Origin: Gaeumannomyces sp. JS-464
Taxonomy: Eukaryota > Ascomycota > Sordariomycetes > Magnaporthales > Magnaporthaceae
DNA: 64,000 bases
NCBI GenBank assembly: GCA_002197995.1
Contig: NGZR01000005.1
Location: 4,216,001-4,280,000 of the forward strand
Reading direction: 5' to 3'
Part shown: positions 1 to 10,385 of the stretch, one piece after another
How positions within the stretch are numbered: position 1 is the first letter of the stretch
How the letters are laid out: the number at the start of each line of letters is the position of its first letter
Position numbers and translations under genes: made by a program
Notes under the pieces: model-generated
Seen by the model: the letters and a program-made list of their open reading frames with translations, nothing else
Told to the model about the DNA's origin: nothing
Database searches by the model: none

Positions 1-418
1 GGGGTGGAGACAATGAGAGACATTCATCGCCAAACCGTGCGTGGCATTGAGCATTCATGCGTGCTCACATTGCGAGTGGAATACCTATTTATGATTTAAT
101 TTTTCTTTCAATTTCTGAGGAGGTAGGTCGCTTTCTACCTGGTCTCCCTCAATCGCTCCGACGCCTCAGAGCCTGCCGCAGATCCCATATTCGAGCACCA
201 CCTTTGGGTCAAAGTGATGCCTGCTCATTCCATATTGACAACCTACTCGCCCCTAAATGACGGCCATTTGCCTACTATTCCAGCTAGGAGCCCCATCCCA
301 AAGCCAGGGATGAAAAAAAATGAGTGATTGATCGAGCATGACAAAAGCTCTCCGAGTCTGAAAAGCTGCTGCGCCAGCCGCTGCGAAACATTGCATCACA
401 AGAAAAAAGAAGCGCGTC
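1..418. other. 5' edge, no gene recognised
   Basis: No supported coding region. The only open frame (57-260) is short and has no recognisable protein character. The last 100 bases are the A-rich upstream region of the G-patch gene that starts at 419. Confidence 0.6.
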
Positions 419-1555
419 ATGGAGGCGAAACGCGCGGCGTCGGCGGCAGCAGCCCAAGACGCCGCCGACGACGGCGATGATGACTACATGAACATGGTCT
501 TCACCGACGCCCCCGCCGCCCCGGAGACGTCGCTGCAGCGGCGCCAGCGCGAGAGGCGCGAGGCCGAGCTGCGCGCCCGCGTCAAGTCCAAGGCCGAGCT
601 GGCCGCCGAGGAGGCCGCCAAGCGCGAGGCCGCACTAGCCACCTCGCTGCTCGGCGACCCTGCCGCCGTCAAGAAGAGCAAAGGTTTCGCCATGATGGCC
701 AAGATGGGCTTCAAGCCCGGCGCCGCCCTCGGTCGCCAACAGGGACCACCGCCGCCCGCCGCCGCCGCCGCCGCCGCCGAGGCGGCCAGTAGTAGTGGTG
801 GTGGTGGTGGTGGTGGTGGTGGTGATGATGGTGGGGCCAGGACCGTCGACGACGACGGCGGGTTGTCCCTACCCCCCGCAATCCTCGAGCCCGTCCGCAT
901 CTCAGTAAAGGACGGCCGCGGCGGCATCGGCCTGGCCAGCGAGCGCAAGCGCAAGGTGGACGAGGCCGTGGGCTGGGCCGCCGCCTCCGATGAAGCCAAG
1001 CGCGCCAGGCCCGACGAGGGCGAGTTCCGGGACCGCGTCCGGCGGGAGCGCGAGGCCGCGCGCAAGGAGAGGCAGCTCCACGCCGCGCAAAAGGTCGCCG
1101 AGCGCATGGGCGAGGACGAAGAGCAGAGGCGGCGCGACGAAGGGGAGGAGCCGCACTCGGCCGCGCCCGCAGCGGCTCGCGGCCGGCCCCTGAAATCCAT
1201 CAACGTGCTGTGGCGGGGTCTGGTGCGCGCTCGCGAGGAGGCAGAGCGCGACCGGAGGATGAGGCACGATCTGCAGCAGAGCCTCTCACGGCTGCCGACC
1301 TACGAGGATGACGATGAGGACGAGGATGACAAGAGAGGCACTAGGAAAGACCCCTACGACCAATGTTACGGCCGAGGATCTCGACGAAGATGACACGGAG
1401 CTCCAAGAATTCAACTCCCAGGATGTTGACGATAGGCTACAGGCCGTGGTCAGTCATCTTCGCGAGGCGCATCGTTATTGTTTCTGGTGTAAATACGTGT
1501 ACCCGGACGAACAGTTGGAAGGCTGCCCGGGAAGACAGAGGAGGACCACGATTAA
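419..1555 (+). CDS. G-patch / DUF4187 protein, GPATCH11 (CCDC75)-like
   Basis: About 378 residues if two compensating frame breaks are ignored. The start at 419 opens an acidic N-terminus with a DDYMNMVF motif typical of this family. A G-patch lies at residues 86-108 (KGFAMMAKMGFKPGAALG). A Ser/Gly run follows (SSS plus nine Gly), then the family motif GRGGIGLASERKRK. The C-terminal DUF4187 signature (YCFWC, then LEGCPG and a terminal EEDHD) is present, but only by moving to another frame at about 1325-1345 and back at about 1527-1532. The terminal stop is TAA at 1553-1555. G-patch proteins commonly bind RNA or activate DEAH helicases; the specific role here is inferred from the family only. 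The gene is unspliced and converges on the PPR gene 147 bases downstream. Family assignment is firm; the frame breaks look like sequence errors. Confidence 0.85.
788..834 (+). repeat. AGT/GGT trinucleotide repeat in coding sequence
   Basis: Three AGT codons followed by nine GGT codons (797-823), then GAT/GGT, encoding a Ser-Gly-Asp low-complexity segment just after the G-patch. Near-pure codon use suggests replication slippage, so length may vary between strains. Confidence 0.85.
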
Positions 1556-1702
1556 GCCGGGAAAGACTAAATCGAAACATGTTGATGTACATTGGTTGTG
1601 TGAAGAATCGTGGCGATATATCGTAAGTATAGACTCCATGGCCGTCTATTCAAACATTGGCCATTTTAATACTTGTGTTGTTACATTTTTTTCTTCTTTT
1701 TT

Positions 1703-4126
1703 TTAGCCAGATTCAGCGGCGCCACTGGGAACACCAGCAGCACCCTCTTCCTGCTCATCCTCGCCGGGAGCCTGGGACGGGAGTAGAATATCGGCCAGGC
1801 CCATCTCCAGGATGGCCACCTGGTACATGAGCTCAAGCTCCTCGTCTGAGGTCGCCCCGACCTTCCGCACGTAGTGCTCCTCCACCATGCGAGCCAGAAC
1901 CTCGGCGCCTTCCCTCTGGGACAGCTCCCTGCGCGTCGGGGTAGCGTCGCCGCCGCCTTTCAGGCTGATATCGTAGGCGGCCTGGGCTTTTCGGCTGACC
2001 TCGAAAAGCTGCTTCTTACTTTGGGCAAGGTCCGGGTTCTCGGCCAGCATCTCCATGCTGATGGCGTGGCCCGGCGGCCAGCCGAAGACGTCGCGCATCG
2101 CCCGCAGAGCGATGAGCACACCGACATGGTCGTCGCACTTACGGAACGAGTGAAGCACCATGCGCATCAACGTCTGCTGAACCTCCTCCGACTCAAATGT
2201 CCAGGACGAGCCAACCATATCGCGAAAAAGCTCGCGGCAGATATGCACCTCCTCACGCTTGATTTCGTCAGTCACTGATTTCCAGTACAGCTGGTTGATC
2301 GCGAGGCTCTTGTAGAGCGCAAAGAATGTGTAGGCGTCTGGCGCCAGCGCGTGTTCTTCGGTGAGGGCTTTGTACACCTCCCGGGCCTTGGTGCCCAGAC
2401 CCTCCTGGTTGTACGACTCGAGCAGCTGGTTCATCATGAAGGCGTCGGTCGACATCTCGCATTTCTGGAACGCTACCCAGAGTCCCTCGAGCCTGGAGTG
2501 CAGCCTTCGCTCCTTGTAGTTCTCCGCCAGCAGTGAGAAGGTCTCGAGGCTGGCCTGCGGCACAAACGTCAGGCCCAGAGCGTCCGGCAGATCCTCGCTC
2601 TTGTTTGGCGTCTGCAGAAGCCGAATCGGCCAGTCGACGAGTGCTTCGCGTCGGCGCAGCTCGACGAACGTCAGGCGAGACCGCACCATGGCCCATGCGA
2701 GCTTGTCTGCCTTTTTCAAGATTCTCGGCCAAGCCCGATCGGAGCCAAGCCCCGATGAGCCCGTTCACTTGGATCTTGGCGGCCAGGATCCCCTTGGTCT
2801 GCATGAACCTCAGTACTTCTAATGCGCCGTCGAGGTTGCCCGCTCCGATCAGCCTCTTGAGCCACTTGCCCATGAAGAAGTGGTTGCCAACGGCGTTCGG
2901 CAGCCTAGTCTTGCCGTGCAGATCGATGGTCCCCGAGAACATCATGTCGACAAAGACCTTGAATGCCAATTCGGTCTGCTTCGAGAGCAGAAAGGACGCA
3001 ACGACCTCGTCGTAGTCCTCGATCTTTATGTCGGGGCCTAGAAGGTCCCGCATCCGCCGGTATGTCTCCCATGCCTTGTCCAAGCGCGTCTTGTCCTGGG
3101 CGCAAGCGCGGATGAAGGGCAGCATGAACCGCGGGTCCGAGCGGAGTGTTGTCTCGAGAAGCTTGTCAAGAGCGCGGCCCGCGCGGTCTAGATCGCCGTG
3201 AATCGAGTGCATGCGGACGCCTAGCTTGAGGTACTCCTCCCGGAGCTCATCCGGGTGCTCTGGCGACAAGGGGAAGCGCTTCCACGCCTCGAGCGCCTCC
3301 TTCCGCGGTCCTTCAACAAAGGTGGCCTCGATGAGAAGGACCTGGCGTGTGTCGTCGACGGTACACCGGCTGCGCGCATATCCTTGCCGAGCTGGTAGAC
3401 ACGTCCCATGCGGTTCGTGTTCTCCGGGCCGTCCCAGGAGAGGAGGCGCCAGAGGAGCTGCCAGACCTCGGGTGGGATTCGTTGCCATGAGTTTTGGAGC
3501 AAAGGCCGCGCGAGCGAGTACAGCTTCCATGTGTCATAGATAGTTTTCTGCGTAATCTTTCCCCGCGCCAGCTTCTTTGCAGTCCTCTTTAGGTGGGAGT
3601 TTAGCTGTAAGATCGGTCTCGCGTGCCGCGTGTATAGGCCGGTAGGGTCCACCGAGTGGGTAAATGGCTTGTGTTTGGCCTGCTCCTTGTGCACCTCCTG
3701 CTCTGTCTGCTTGGGCACTAACCCGAGTTTTTCAGCAAGATCCCTCAGCCCCTTGAACGCGGACAGCTTCAGCTGTGCCTCCATCTTGTCGAGTTCGGCC
3801 TGGGCTCGGCGCTCCTCGGACTCGAGGGACGCAACAAACTCGGCATTGTCCTTGAGCGGCCGCAGATGGCCCGGACGGTCCATTTCGAAATAGCGAAAGG
3901 TGACATTGTTGCCGTCGTCTGTCTCGGGTTCGGGGATCTCCACTCGGGGATGCTGGACCTGCTGAACCTTTCGCGCCGGCCTGGAGAGCGGCCTCGCCGT
4001 CCGAGCTGCCCGGGAGTAGTAGCGAGGGGCCGGCGGGTTAAGGCCCGGCTTTCGGAGTGCGAGGCAAGTTCTGCAGACGTAATCGGGAAGGCATCCCAGG
4101 TCTAGGAGAAGGCTTTTTGGGCGCAT
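1703..4126 (-). CDS. mitochondrial pentatricopeptide-repeat-like protein
   Basis: About 807 residues once two breaks are bridged. The N-terminus is basic with Arg, Ser and Tyr (RYYSRAARTARPLSRPARK), as in a mitochondrial presequence. A coiled segment follows, then a long array of helical pairs with PPR-like character: EALEAWKRFPLSPEHPDEL, ELAFKVFVDMMFSG, GALEVLRFMQTKGI, REVYKALTEEHALAPDAYTF. Reading frames change at about 3352-3366 (a base seems missing after AAGV) and at 2716-2720, where a five-A run should be four, giving AENLEKADKLAWAM. The C-terminus is acidic and ends at 1703. Such proteins act in organellar RNA processing or translation; the RNA target cannot be told from sequence. It is divergent from RCL1, sharing 584 bases. 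Fold assignment is moderately sure, individual repeats are not delimited. Confidence 0.75.
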
Positions 4127-4710
4127 CGGGCAAGGCGGCTACGGCGTGCGTCGTGGGCCATTCGCCATCTGTGCTAAAGTTCGATGCAGGGGCTTCGCTT
4201 GTTTGCCGACCTCGAAGTACTGCAAGGGCCACTTCTCGACAGCGCTGTGCGGATGAACCTTTGCTCGTTTTTTTTTTTTCCTCGCCTTCCATCCAGTAGG
4301 TATTCTCCCCTCTCCATAGGTCCCGCCCACCTCAGGCCGAAGCTTAGGTGGGCCGGATTCCTTATCGTGGCGTGCGGATAAGGCATGGCGTCGGGCTGCC
4401 GCCTGGGGACTGATTCCATTGACCCATAAAAAAGTTTTGGGTGGGGGTCGAAAAGTTCAAGCTACGAAGCTGGCGACAGATCGATCCTGTATTCCTTCAA
4501 TTGCCTGTCTTGGCCGCAACAACTGAGCATCTCAGCCCAGACAAGCGACCTGACCGCCTGCCTCTGTCCCTGCGAACCCAAACAGTGCCGATAACTGGGG
4601 AATCTCTATTTCCTGCTTGTAAGGCGGCGCACGGCGTAGTGATAGAGCGAGAGTGCGTGAGAAGAAGAAGCCGGGGAACTCAGCTCGGGCGGCTTGCTGC
4701 GTCTCTTAAG
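4127..4710. other. shared upstream region of PPR gene and RCL1
   Basis: Divergent intergenic region of 584 bases. The frame of RCL1 stays open upstream to 4441, but that extension has no family similarity, so I treat it as 5' leader. A T-rich tract lies at about 4266-4283. No specific regulatory site is recognised. Confidence 0.6.
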
Positions 4711-5910
4711 ATGGCGAGCACATCTTCTGCACCCGGTTACGTCCGATTCACGGGCCACCGCCACCTCACACAGCGGCTCGTTCTGTCAACGCTCACGGGC
4801 AAGCCAGTCCACATCTCGGGAATCCGCAGCTCGTCTCCGACCGCTCCCGGCCTGGCGCCCCACGAGATCTCCTTTCTGCGCCTGCTCGAGGCCGTCACCA
4901 ACGGCAGCTCCATCCAAATCTCCTATACCGGAACCACCATGACCTACCACCCGGGCCTCATCACCGGCAGCGTCCCCGGTGCCAGCGCCTCCGCACATGG
5001 CGATGTAATTGAGTACACCCTGTCAGAGACGAACCGCCGCGGCATCTCCTACTTCCTCATTCCGCTCGCCCTGCTGGCGCCCTTCTCAAAGGCGCACATG
5101 AACGTGCGCTTCTCCGGTCCGGGCGTCATAACAGCTGCTACAGAGCTTGGCGATATGTCGGTCGACTCCTTTCGCCTGGCAATCCTGCCCCTATACGGCC
5201 TCTTCGGCATTCCGCCAGCCCGCATCGGCCTGCTGGTCAGGCAACGGTCGTGCGCCGGCTTTGGTGACCGGCGCGGCGGCGGCGTCGTGGAGATGCGCTT
5301 CGCCAGCCAGGTCCGGCTACCGAAGACGCTGCACATGAACCGAAGCCCCGGCAGGATAAAACGCATCGGCGGCGTTGCCTACTCCACGGGTGTCTCGGCC
5401 TCCAACAACAAGAGGATGATACATGCGGCTCGGTCCGTCCTCAACGCGCTGACGGGGGAGATCAAGATCGGAGAGGCCTCTCCAGGAAAGGACGACGCCA
5501 GGAATAAAATCGGCATCGGTTTCGGGCTGACCCTGGTGGCCGAGTCTAGCGTTCCCGGGGTCGTCTACTCAGCCGACATGGTATCCCCGGCCCGCGGTGG
5601 CGCGTTGCCCGAGGACCTCGGCGTTCAATGCGCACACCAACTTCTTGAGGCAATTGCAAAGGGAGGCTGTGTCAGCTGGGCAGCAGCGCGGACGGTGCTG
5701 ACGCTCATGGCCATGGGTTCTGAGGACGTCGGCCGTCTCAGGATCGGCAGCGAGGTTATGGACGCAGAAACAATCGGCCTGGCAAGGGACCTGAAGAAAT
5801 TTGGAGCCAGTAGTTGGGGCCTGCGGCCGGTTGGTGAAGACGACACAGACGACATGATGGTATCAGTAAAGGGCGCCGGCGTCGGCAACGTGGGACGCAA
5901 GATAGCTTGA
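4711..5910 (+). CDS. rcl1: RNA 3'-terminal phosphate cyclase-like protein, 18S rRNA processing
   Basis: Single exon of 399 residues. The ATG at 4711 was chosen because family similarity begins there (YVRFTGHRHLTQRLVLSTL), although the frame is open from 4441. The RTC-like fold is seen throughout: RFSGPGVITAATELGDMSVD, PLYGLFGI, the insert region RQRSCAGFGDRRGGG, then KRIGGVAYSTGVSASNNKR and ARGGALPEDLGVQCAHQLLEAI. Rcl1 is a nucleolar component of the SSU processome that works with the GTPase Bms1 in the early cleavages releasing 18S pre-rRNA; it is known to lack cyclase activity. Length matches fungal homologues. No frame breaks or introns. Convergent with the Dsc4-like gene, 121 bases apart. 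Confidence 0.95.
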   Translation: MASTSSAPGYVRFTGHRHLTQRLVLSTLTGKPVHISGIRSSSPTAPGLAPHEISFLRLLEAVTNGSSIQISYTGTTMTYHPGLITGSVPGASASAHGDVIEYTLSETNRRGISYFLIPLALLAPFSKAHMNVRFSGPGVITAATELGDMSVDSFRLAILPLYGLFGIPPARIGLLVRQRSCAGFGDRRGGGVVEMRFASQVRLPKTLHMNRSPGRIKRIGGVAYSTGVSASNNKRMIHAARSVLNALTGEIKIGEASPGKDDARNKIGIGFGLTLVAESSVPGVVYSADMVSPARGGALPEDLGVQCAHQLLEAIAKGGCVSWAAARTVLTLMAMGSEDVGRLRIGSEVMDAETIGLARDLKKFGASSWGLRPVGEDDTDDMMVSVKGAGVGNVGRKIA

Positions 5911-6031
5911 GCAAAACGGAGCGATACAAGAAAATAACTATTACAAGAAAAAGAAAAAAAAATGGGTATATCGACAACCCCGAAGCACAATGCGACAGAC
6001 CGAGGGGAAATCAGAGAAACATTGCGCACTG

Positions 6032-7124
6032 CTATACCATGCCGTTTCCTTGCTGCTGCTGCTGCTGCTCTCTTCGCTGCGCACGGAGTCGTATCAGTCT
6101 TGACCTCGGCTCCGCGACCAGGCGGGCCAGGGTCGTGGCATATCCGATGCTCTGCAGCGACTGGGCAGCGGCGCTCTGGTAGTCGTTGCCGGCTGTACGG
6201 AGGGCATACAGCACGTGGAAGTCACCCAGGACGGCATTTCCAGAGAGCATGTAGTCGCTGAGATCTGGGGGCCGCCGGCGATGCGCCGAGACTTGGGCAG
6301 GCTGCGCGCCTCTGCGTGATGGTAGGGGCTGAAGCTCTATGCCGTCTCCTGCCCTGGATGCTCTCGGCGCAATCCTCGAAAATCCCCTCTCCTCAGCGTC
6401 ATGGTCAGCCGCCCTGGGCGTGGTTGGGCTGGCGGCAGCGGCCTCGGAGTCCTCGCCGTCCTGAGACGTGGTCCCGAGGACACGCCCGGCGGGCTTGACC
6501 ACCTTCCGCAGGCGCTCCCTCTCGGCGTGGACGGCCAGCATGGCACACTGCAGGGCCAGGACCACCACGTCGAGTAGTAAAAGTTTGAGCTTGGAGGTCG
6601 GAGCCTTCTCACCGACGAAGTCGATAATGACACCGCCGTGCAGATAGCCGCGGGTGGACTCGCCGGCCGCGGGCAGCGAAGTCAGGAGGTGCAGCAGCAT
6701 GCACAAGAGGTTAGCCAAGACAGCGACAACGTGGGGCCGGTGCGTCGGCATTAGCAACACGAACTCGTCCGACTTTGGGCTTAGAAAGAAGGACTGGACA
6801 AGCACGCGGACGAGCAGGCGGAGGAACGAGCAGCTGCGGCGGATCAGCAAGGATGCGCAGACAGGCGAACGGGTGCCGGGCGTGAGCTTACTCCATGTAG
6901 TAGAGGGCGCAGATCTCGGCGTAGACGAGGGCGTCCAGGTTCGTCATGAGGTGGGTCATGAACTGGAACTTGCGGTGCATGCCGGCCTTTCGCCTCTGGG
7001 CAACCGACTCGGGCGGCGGCAGGAAGGGCGGGTCCGAGTCCCGGACGGAGTCTCGATCGGTGGCCAGGCGGGACGGCCCGGGGCCCCGAGAGCTCGAGCC
7101 GGCAACGGCATCGTCATGGTTCAT
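6032..7124 (-). CDS. dsc4: Dsc E3 ubiquitin ligase complex subunit 4-like (DUF1746)
   Basis: Two exons, 7124-6892 and 6833-6032, separated by a 58-base intron (6834-6891, donor GTAAGC, branch GCTGATC, acceptor CCGCAG). Splicing restores YYMD|CSFLRLLVRVLVQSF. The product is 344 residues. The N-terminal DUF1746 region holds hydrophobic segments around LVYAEICALYYMDCSFLRL, HVVAVLANLLCMLLHLLTSL and LKLLLLDVVVLALQCAMLAV, with the motif TRGYLHGGVIIDFVGEKAPT. The C-terminal half is polar and ends in a six-Gln run. In Schizosaccharomyces and Aspergillus the Dsc complex is a Golgi/endosome membrane E3 ligase needed for SREBP cleavage and membrane-protein quality control. No frame break. It is divergent from the phenylalanyl-tRNA synthetase gene. 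Domain call is firm, subunit name somewhat less so. Confidence 0.8.
6052..6069 (-). repeat. CAG codon repeat (six Gln)
   Basis: Six consecutive GCT triplets on the plus strand (CAG on the coding strand) encode Gln6 five residues before the end of the Dsc4-like protein. Confidence 0.85.
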
Positions 7125-7803
7125 AGCTTGTCAGGCGCTCATGCCCAGGGGTCGGGCTCAGTGCGCTGATGCCGTCGGTGGCGCGAACATGTCCCGACTG
7201 CGCCTGGGATGGCCCGGAACGAGCAGGTTCGGGCAGAGGAAGAAGGGCTGGAGAGGGATGTGTGTGCCGGTATTAGGGGCTGCGGGCGCGTCATGTGGAG
7301 TTGTTAGCTCGAAAGACATGGCGGCTGGCTTTCCTCTAGGTTCGTGCTACAATTGAAATCCATGCGCCGCCAAGAGCGATCCCAGTCGGGTGGAAGTGTG
7401 GGTCTCCCAGCAGACTGTGGGGCCGTCTTGACTTGGCCGCAGCGCACGCAGACCAGCTCCGACTTCGCGGTCCGTCTTGCACCCCTCCCTCATCAATGCG
7501 GTGCCCCGCCATTTGAGGGCGAACGATATTGTGTGACGCATACCCGGGCGTAACGACATACACCTGCCCGCCGTTCCTTCCGAATTCGTCTGTGATTCAT
7601 GGGACGAAATTGCAACCGCCTGAACGGCTGGTGAGTCAAACACAGGGAGAGAGGAGGGACAAAATAAAAAGTTCAAGACAGAAGAGAGAAAGCGCACGCC
7701 CACTGACCTGCTTTACAGGAGAAACACTTTCTCTTGCCCTCCCACCTCCATCTAATTCTATCTTTTCCCCCTTACAAGCCAAACCACATCTCGCTGGCCC
7801 GCC
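7125..7803. other. divergent promoter region, dsc4-like / frs2
   Basis: 679 bases between two start codons. No gene is supported. A pyrimidine-rich stretch (about 7735-7775) immediately precedes the frs2 start, as is common for fungal housekeeping genes. No specific factor site is claimed. Confidence 0.55.
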
Positions 7804-9488
7804 ATGTCAGCCTCAAATAGCCAAGCCCCCCCCTCGGGAGACCTGGCGTCGGACATTCTGGCGGCCCTTTCCCAGAGGGAACCCATCCTCACTGCCGAGG
7901 CCTTTCCGGATGCCAAGTTCGTCGAGCTCAAGAGCGCGCTCGATCGGCTGGGCTCGCGGTCCATGGTGGCTTACAAGACTATCGAACGAGAAGAGTGCCT
8001 CCTAGAGCCTGAGGCCGAGAAGATCGCTGCCAATGGCAGCCACGAGGCTCGTGTTTTCGAGGCATTGCGCGCTGCCGTCGAGGGTCTCACTGTCTTCGAG
8101 CTCGAGCAGGCTGTCGGAGACAAGGCTGTTACCAAGCTGGGCCAAGGCAAGGCCTTCAAGGAGAAGTGGATCTCCAAGACCAAGGACGGCAAGAAGCTTA
8201 TGGCTGTGGTGAGTCCGCCCGTTCGGCCCTGCGTAGTGCGGTCCCGGGCCGAAACAGTCGGCCAAACTGCCTGAGCTGGCTATTTATTGCTCGAGCCAAC
8301 GCTAAGGCACAGTCTCTCTCCCTCGTGTAGGCGGAGTCGATCCAGGACGTTACGCGCGAGCAGCTCCTCACTATACAATCCTCACGCTCCCACCCGGACA
8401 CCAAGGTGCTCGCGGACCTCAAGAAGCGCAAGCTTATTAGGTCGCAAAAGGTTATCAGCTTCGAGCTGTCTAAGGGCCCTAAGTTTGCGCTAGAAATCGC
8501 AAAGGAGGAGACGGACCTCACAGCCGAAATGCTGGCCTCAGGCGCCTGGAAGACGGCCACCTTCAAGCCGTACAACTTCAACGCCCTCGGCGCCAATCAG
8601 GACGCCGGCGCCCTGCACCCCCTCAGCAAGGTCCGCACCGAATTCCGCCAGATTTTCTTTGAGATGGGCTTCGAGGAGATGCCGACGGACAGGTACGTCG
8701 AGTCGGGCTTCTGGAACTTCGATGCCCTATACGTGCCCCAGCAGCACCCCGCCCGCGACCTGCAGGACACCTTCTACATCTCGGACCCCAAAACCGCCGA
8801 CCCGCCACGCCCCTCGCCTGACAACGCCGCCGCCCAGGCCGATTACGACGAGTACTGGAAGAACGTCCGGCAAGTGCACGAGTCGGGCAAGTACGGCTCC
8901 ATAGGCTACCGGTACCCCTGGTCGCCTGACGAGTCTCTGCGGCTGGTGCTGCGCACGCACACGACGGCTACTTCGACGGCTATGCTGCGCCGCCTCGCTA
9001 GTACTAAGGGCCCCGACGGACGCCCGCCGCCCGCGCGCTACTTCTCCATCGATCGCGTGTTCCGAAATGAGACGGTCGACGCTACGCATCTGGCCGAATT
9101 CCACCAAGTAGAAGGGGTCATCGCCGACTACGGCCTGGCGCTGGGAGGCCTTATGGAGTTCATGGAGATCTTCTTCAATAAGATGGGCCTCACAGACCTG
9201 CAGTTCAAGCCCGCCTACAACCCTTACACCGAGCCCAGTATGGAGATTTTCGCATACCACCAGGGGTTGGGTAAGCTGGTTGAGATTGGTAACAGCGGCA
9301 TGTTCCGCCCCGAGATGCTCGAGTCTATGGGTCTCCCCAAGGACATGAGGGTCTACGGCTGGGGCCTGAGTCTCGAGCGCCCAACCATGATCAAGTACGG
9401 TATCTCAAACATCAGGGAGCTGGTAGGCCACAAGGTCGACCTCAACTTCATCGCCACAAATCCGGCCGTGAGGCTAGACAAGGACTAA
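7804..9488 (+). CDS. frs2: phenylalanyl-tRNA synthetase alpha subunit, cytosolic
   Basis: Two exons, 7804-8208 and 8331-9488, joined across a 122-base intron (GTGAGT donor, GTGTAG acceptor) to read [15 protein letters not shown]. The product is 520 residues, usual for eukaryotic cytosolic PheRS alpha. The N-terminal part has the winged-helix DNA-binding-like repeats of this family. The class II catalytic core follows, with motif 2 visible as [20 protein letters not shown] and motif 3 as [16 protein letters not shown]. The enzyme charges tRNA-Phe as an alpha2-beta2 tetramer with Frs1. No frame break. A very clear assignment. Confidence 0.96.
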
Positions 9489-10042
9489 GCGGCCCTATAT
9501 TTGGACCAAGACCGCTTCAGTTGTCCTCTTAGATCTGCGGCAGTGCAAGGCGAAGGATGGTGCTTTTTTCATGGAAGTACTTCGGAGGGGCGATGGGCTA
9601 GACTTTGTCGCCGCGAGAGAGTTCGTAAATGTTAGTACTACGAGGCGCAGAGGGAAGGAGGCTAGACGTGGAGAATAAAAGTAAACAAAAAGACAAAGAA
9701 AAAAGATCGGTAAGGTAAATAAAGAGGGAGAAAAAAAACGTGAAGGATATCTTGGAGTCCGTAGTTGAATACGATCCGAACGCACGCTATATAATGCAAG
9801 GGCGGAGAGGAGCGTCTCTTTTTTTTTTTTTGTATTTAATTTCGTGCTATTTTGCCGAGACTGGACTCGACTCGTTGCAGTTCATGGATGACGATCGACT
9901 AAAGTAGGGGCTGACAGGAGCTTCATCTCCTTGTTGAAGCCCTCTAGCCTCCATAGATATTGGTCTTGCATCTGAAGGGGTAAAGGAAACCGGACGCCCC
10001 TTATCTCCTGGCTTTTGGTGACTTTAAATATTTTTTCTATTA

Positions 10043-10077
<35 letters not shown>

Positions 10078-10385
10078 CCTTCTTTTCGTTTTCTTTTCGT
10101 TTTCTTTCGAGGCCAAATCGCCATGGTTGAACACACCTGTTCGGCACGGTGAGGATGGTCTCTGGAACTCAGCTACTACAGCCAGGTTATGTGCCGGATC
10201 TCCACGGCTTATCGCTAGGTAAAAGCCACCAAACGCCTGCCAGGAATTCGCGCCGCCGTTTCAGTCCACACATTTTAAAGATTATTTCACACAATACCAG
10301 ATCCCGTCCCGAATCAAATCCTCTCCTTATTTTTAGCAGGCACGGCGTAAGCTCACTGATATGAGGGCGTGCGGTCTGGGCTGTG
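9489..10385. other. convergent 3' region of frs2 and npl4
   Basis: 897 bases with no supported gene. The sequence is AT-rich relative to its neighbours and contains several poly-A and poly-T tracts, including a 26-base T run at 10052-10077. It probably holds both 3' UTRs. Confidence 0.6.
10052..10077. repeat. 26-base T homopolymer
   Basis: Uninterrupted T run inside a longer T-rich segment (about 10030-10110) between the 3' ends of frs2 and npl4. Its exact length is unlikely to be reliable in a draft assembly. Confidence 0.8.

Noticed and set aside
484..1203. Long minus-strand open frame inside the G-patch gene
   Set aside because: GC-rich antisense shadow, rich in Ser/Arg/Pro, with no family features.
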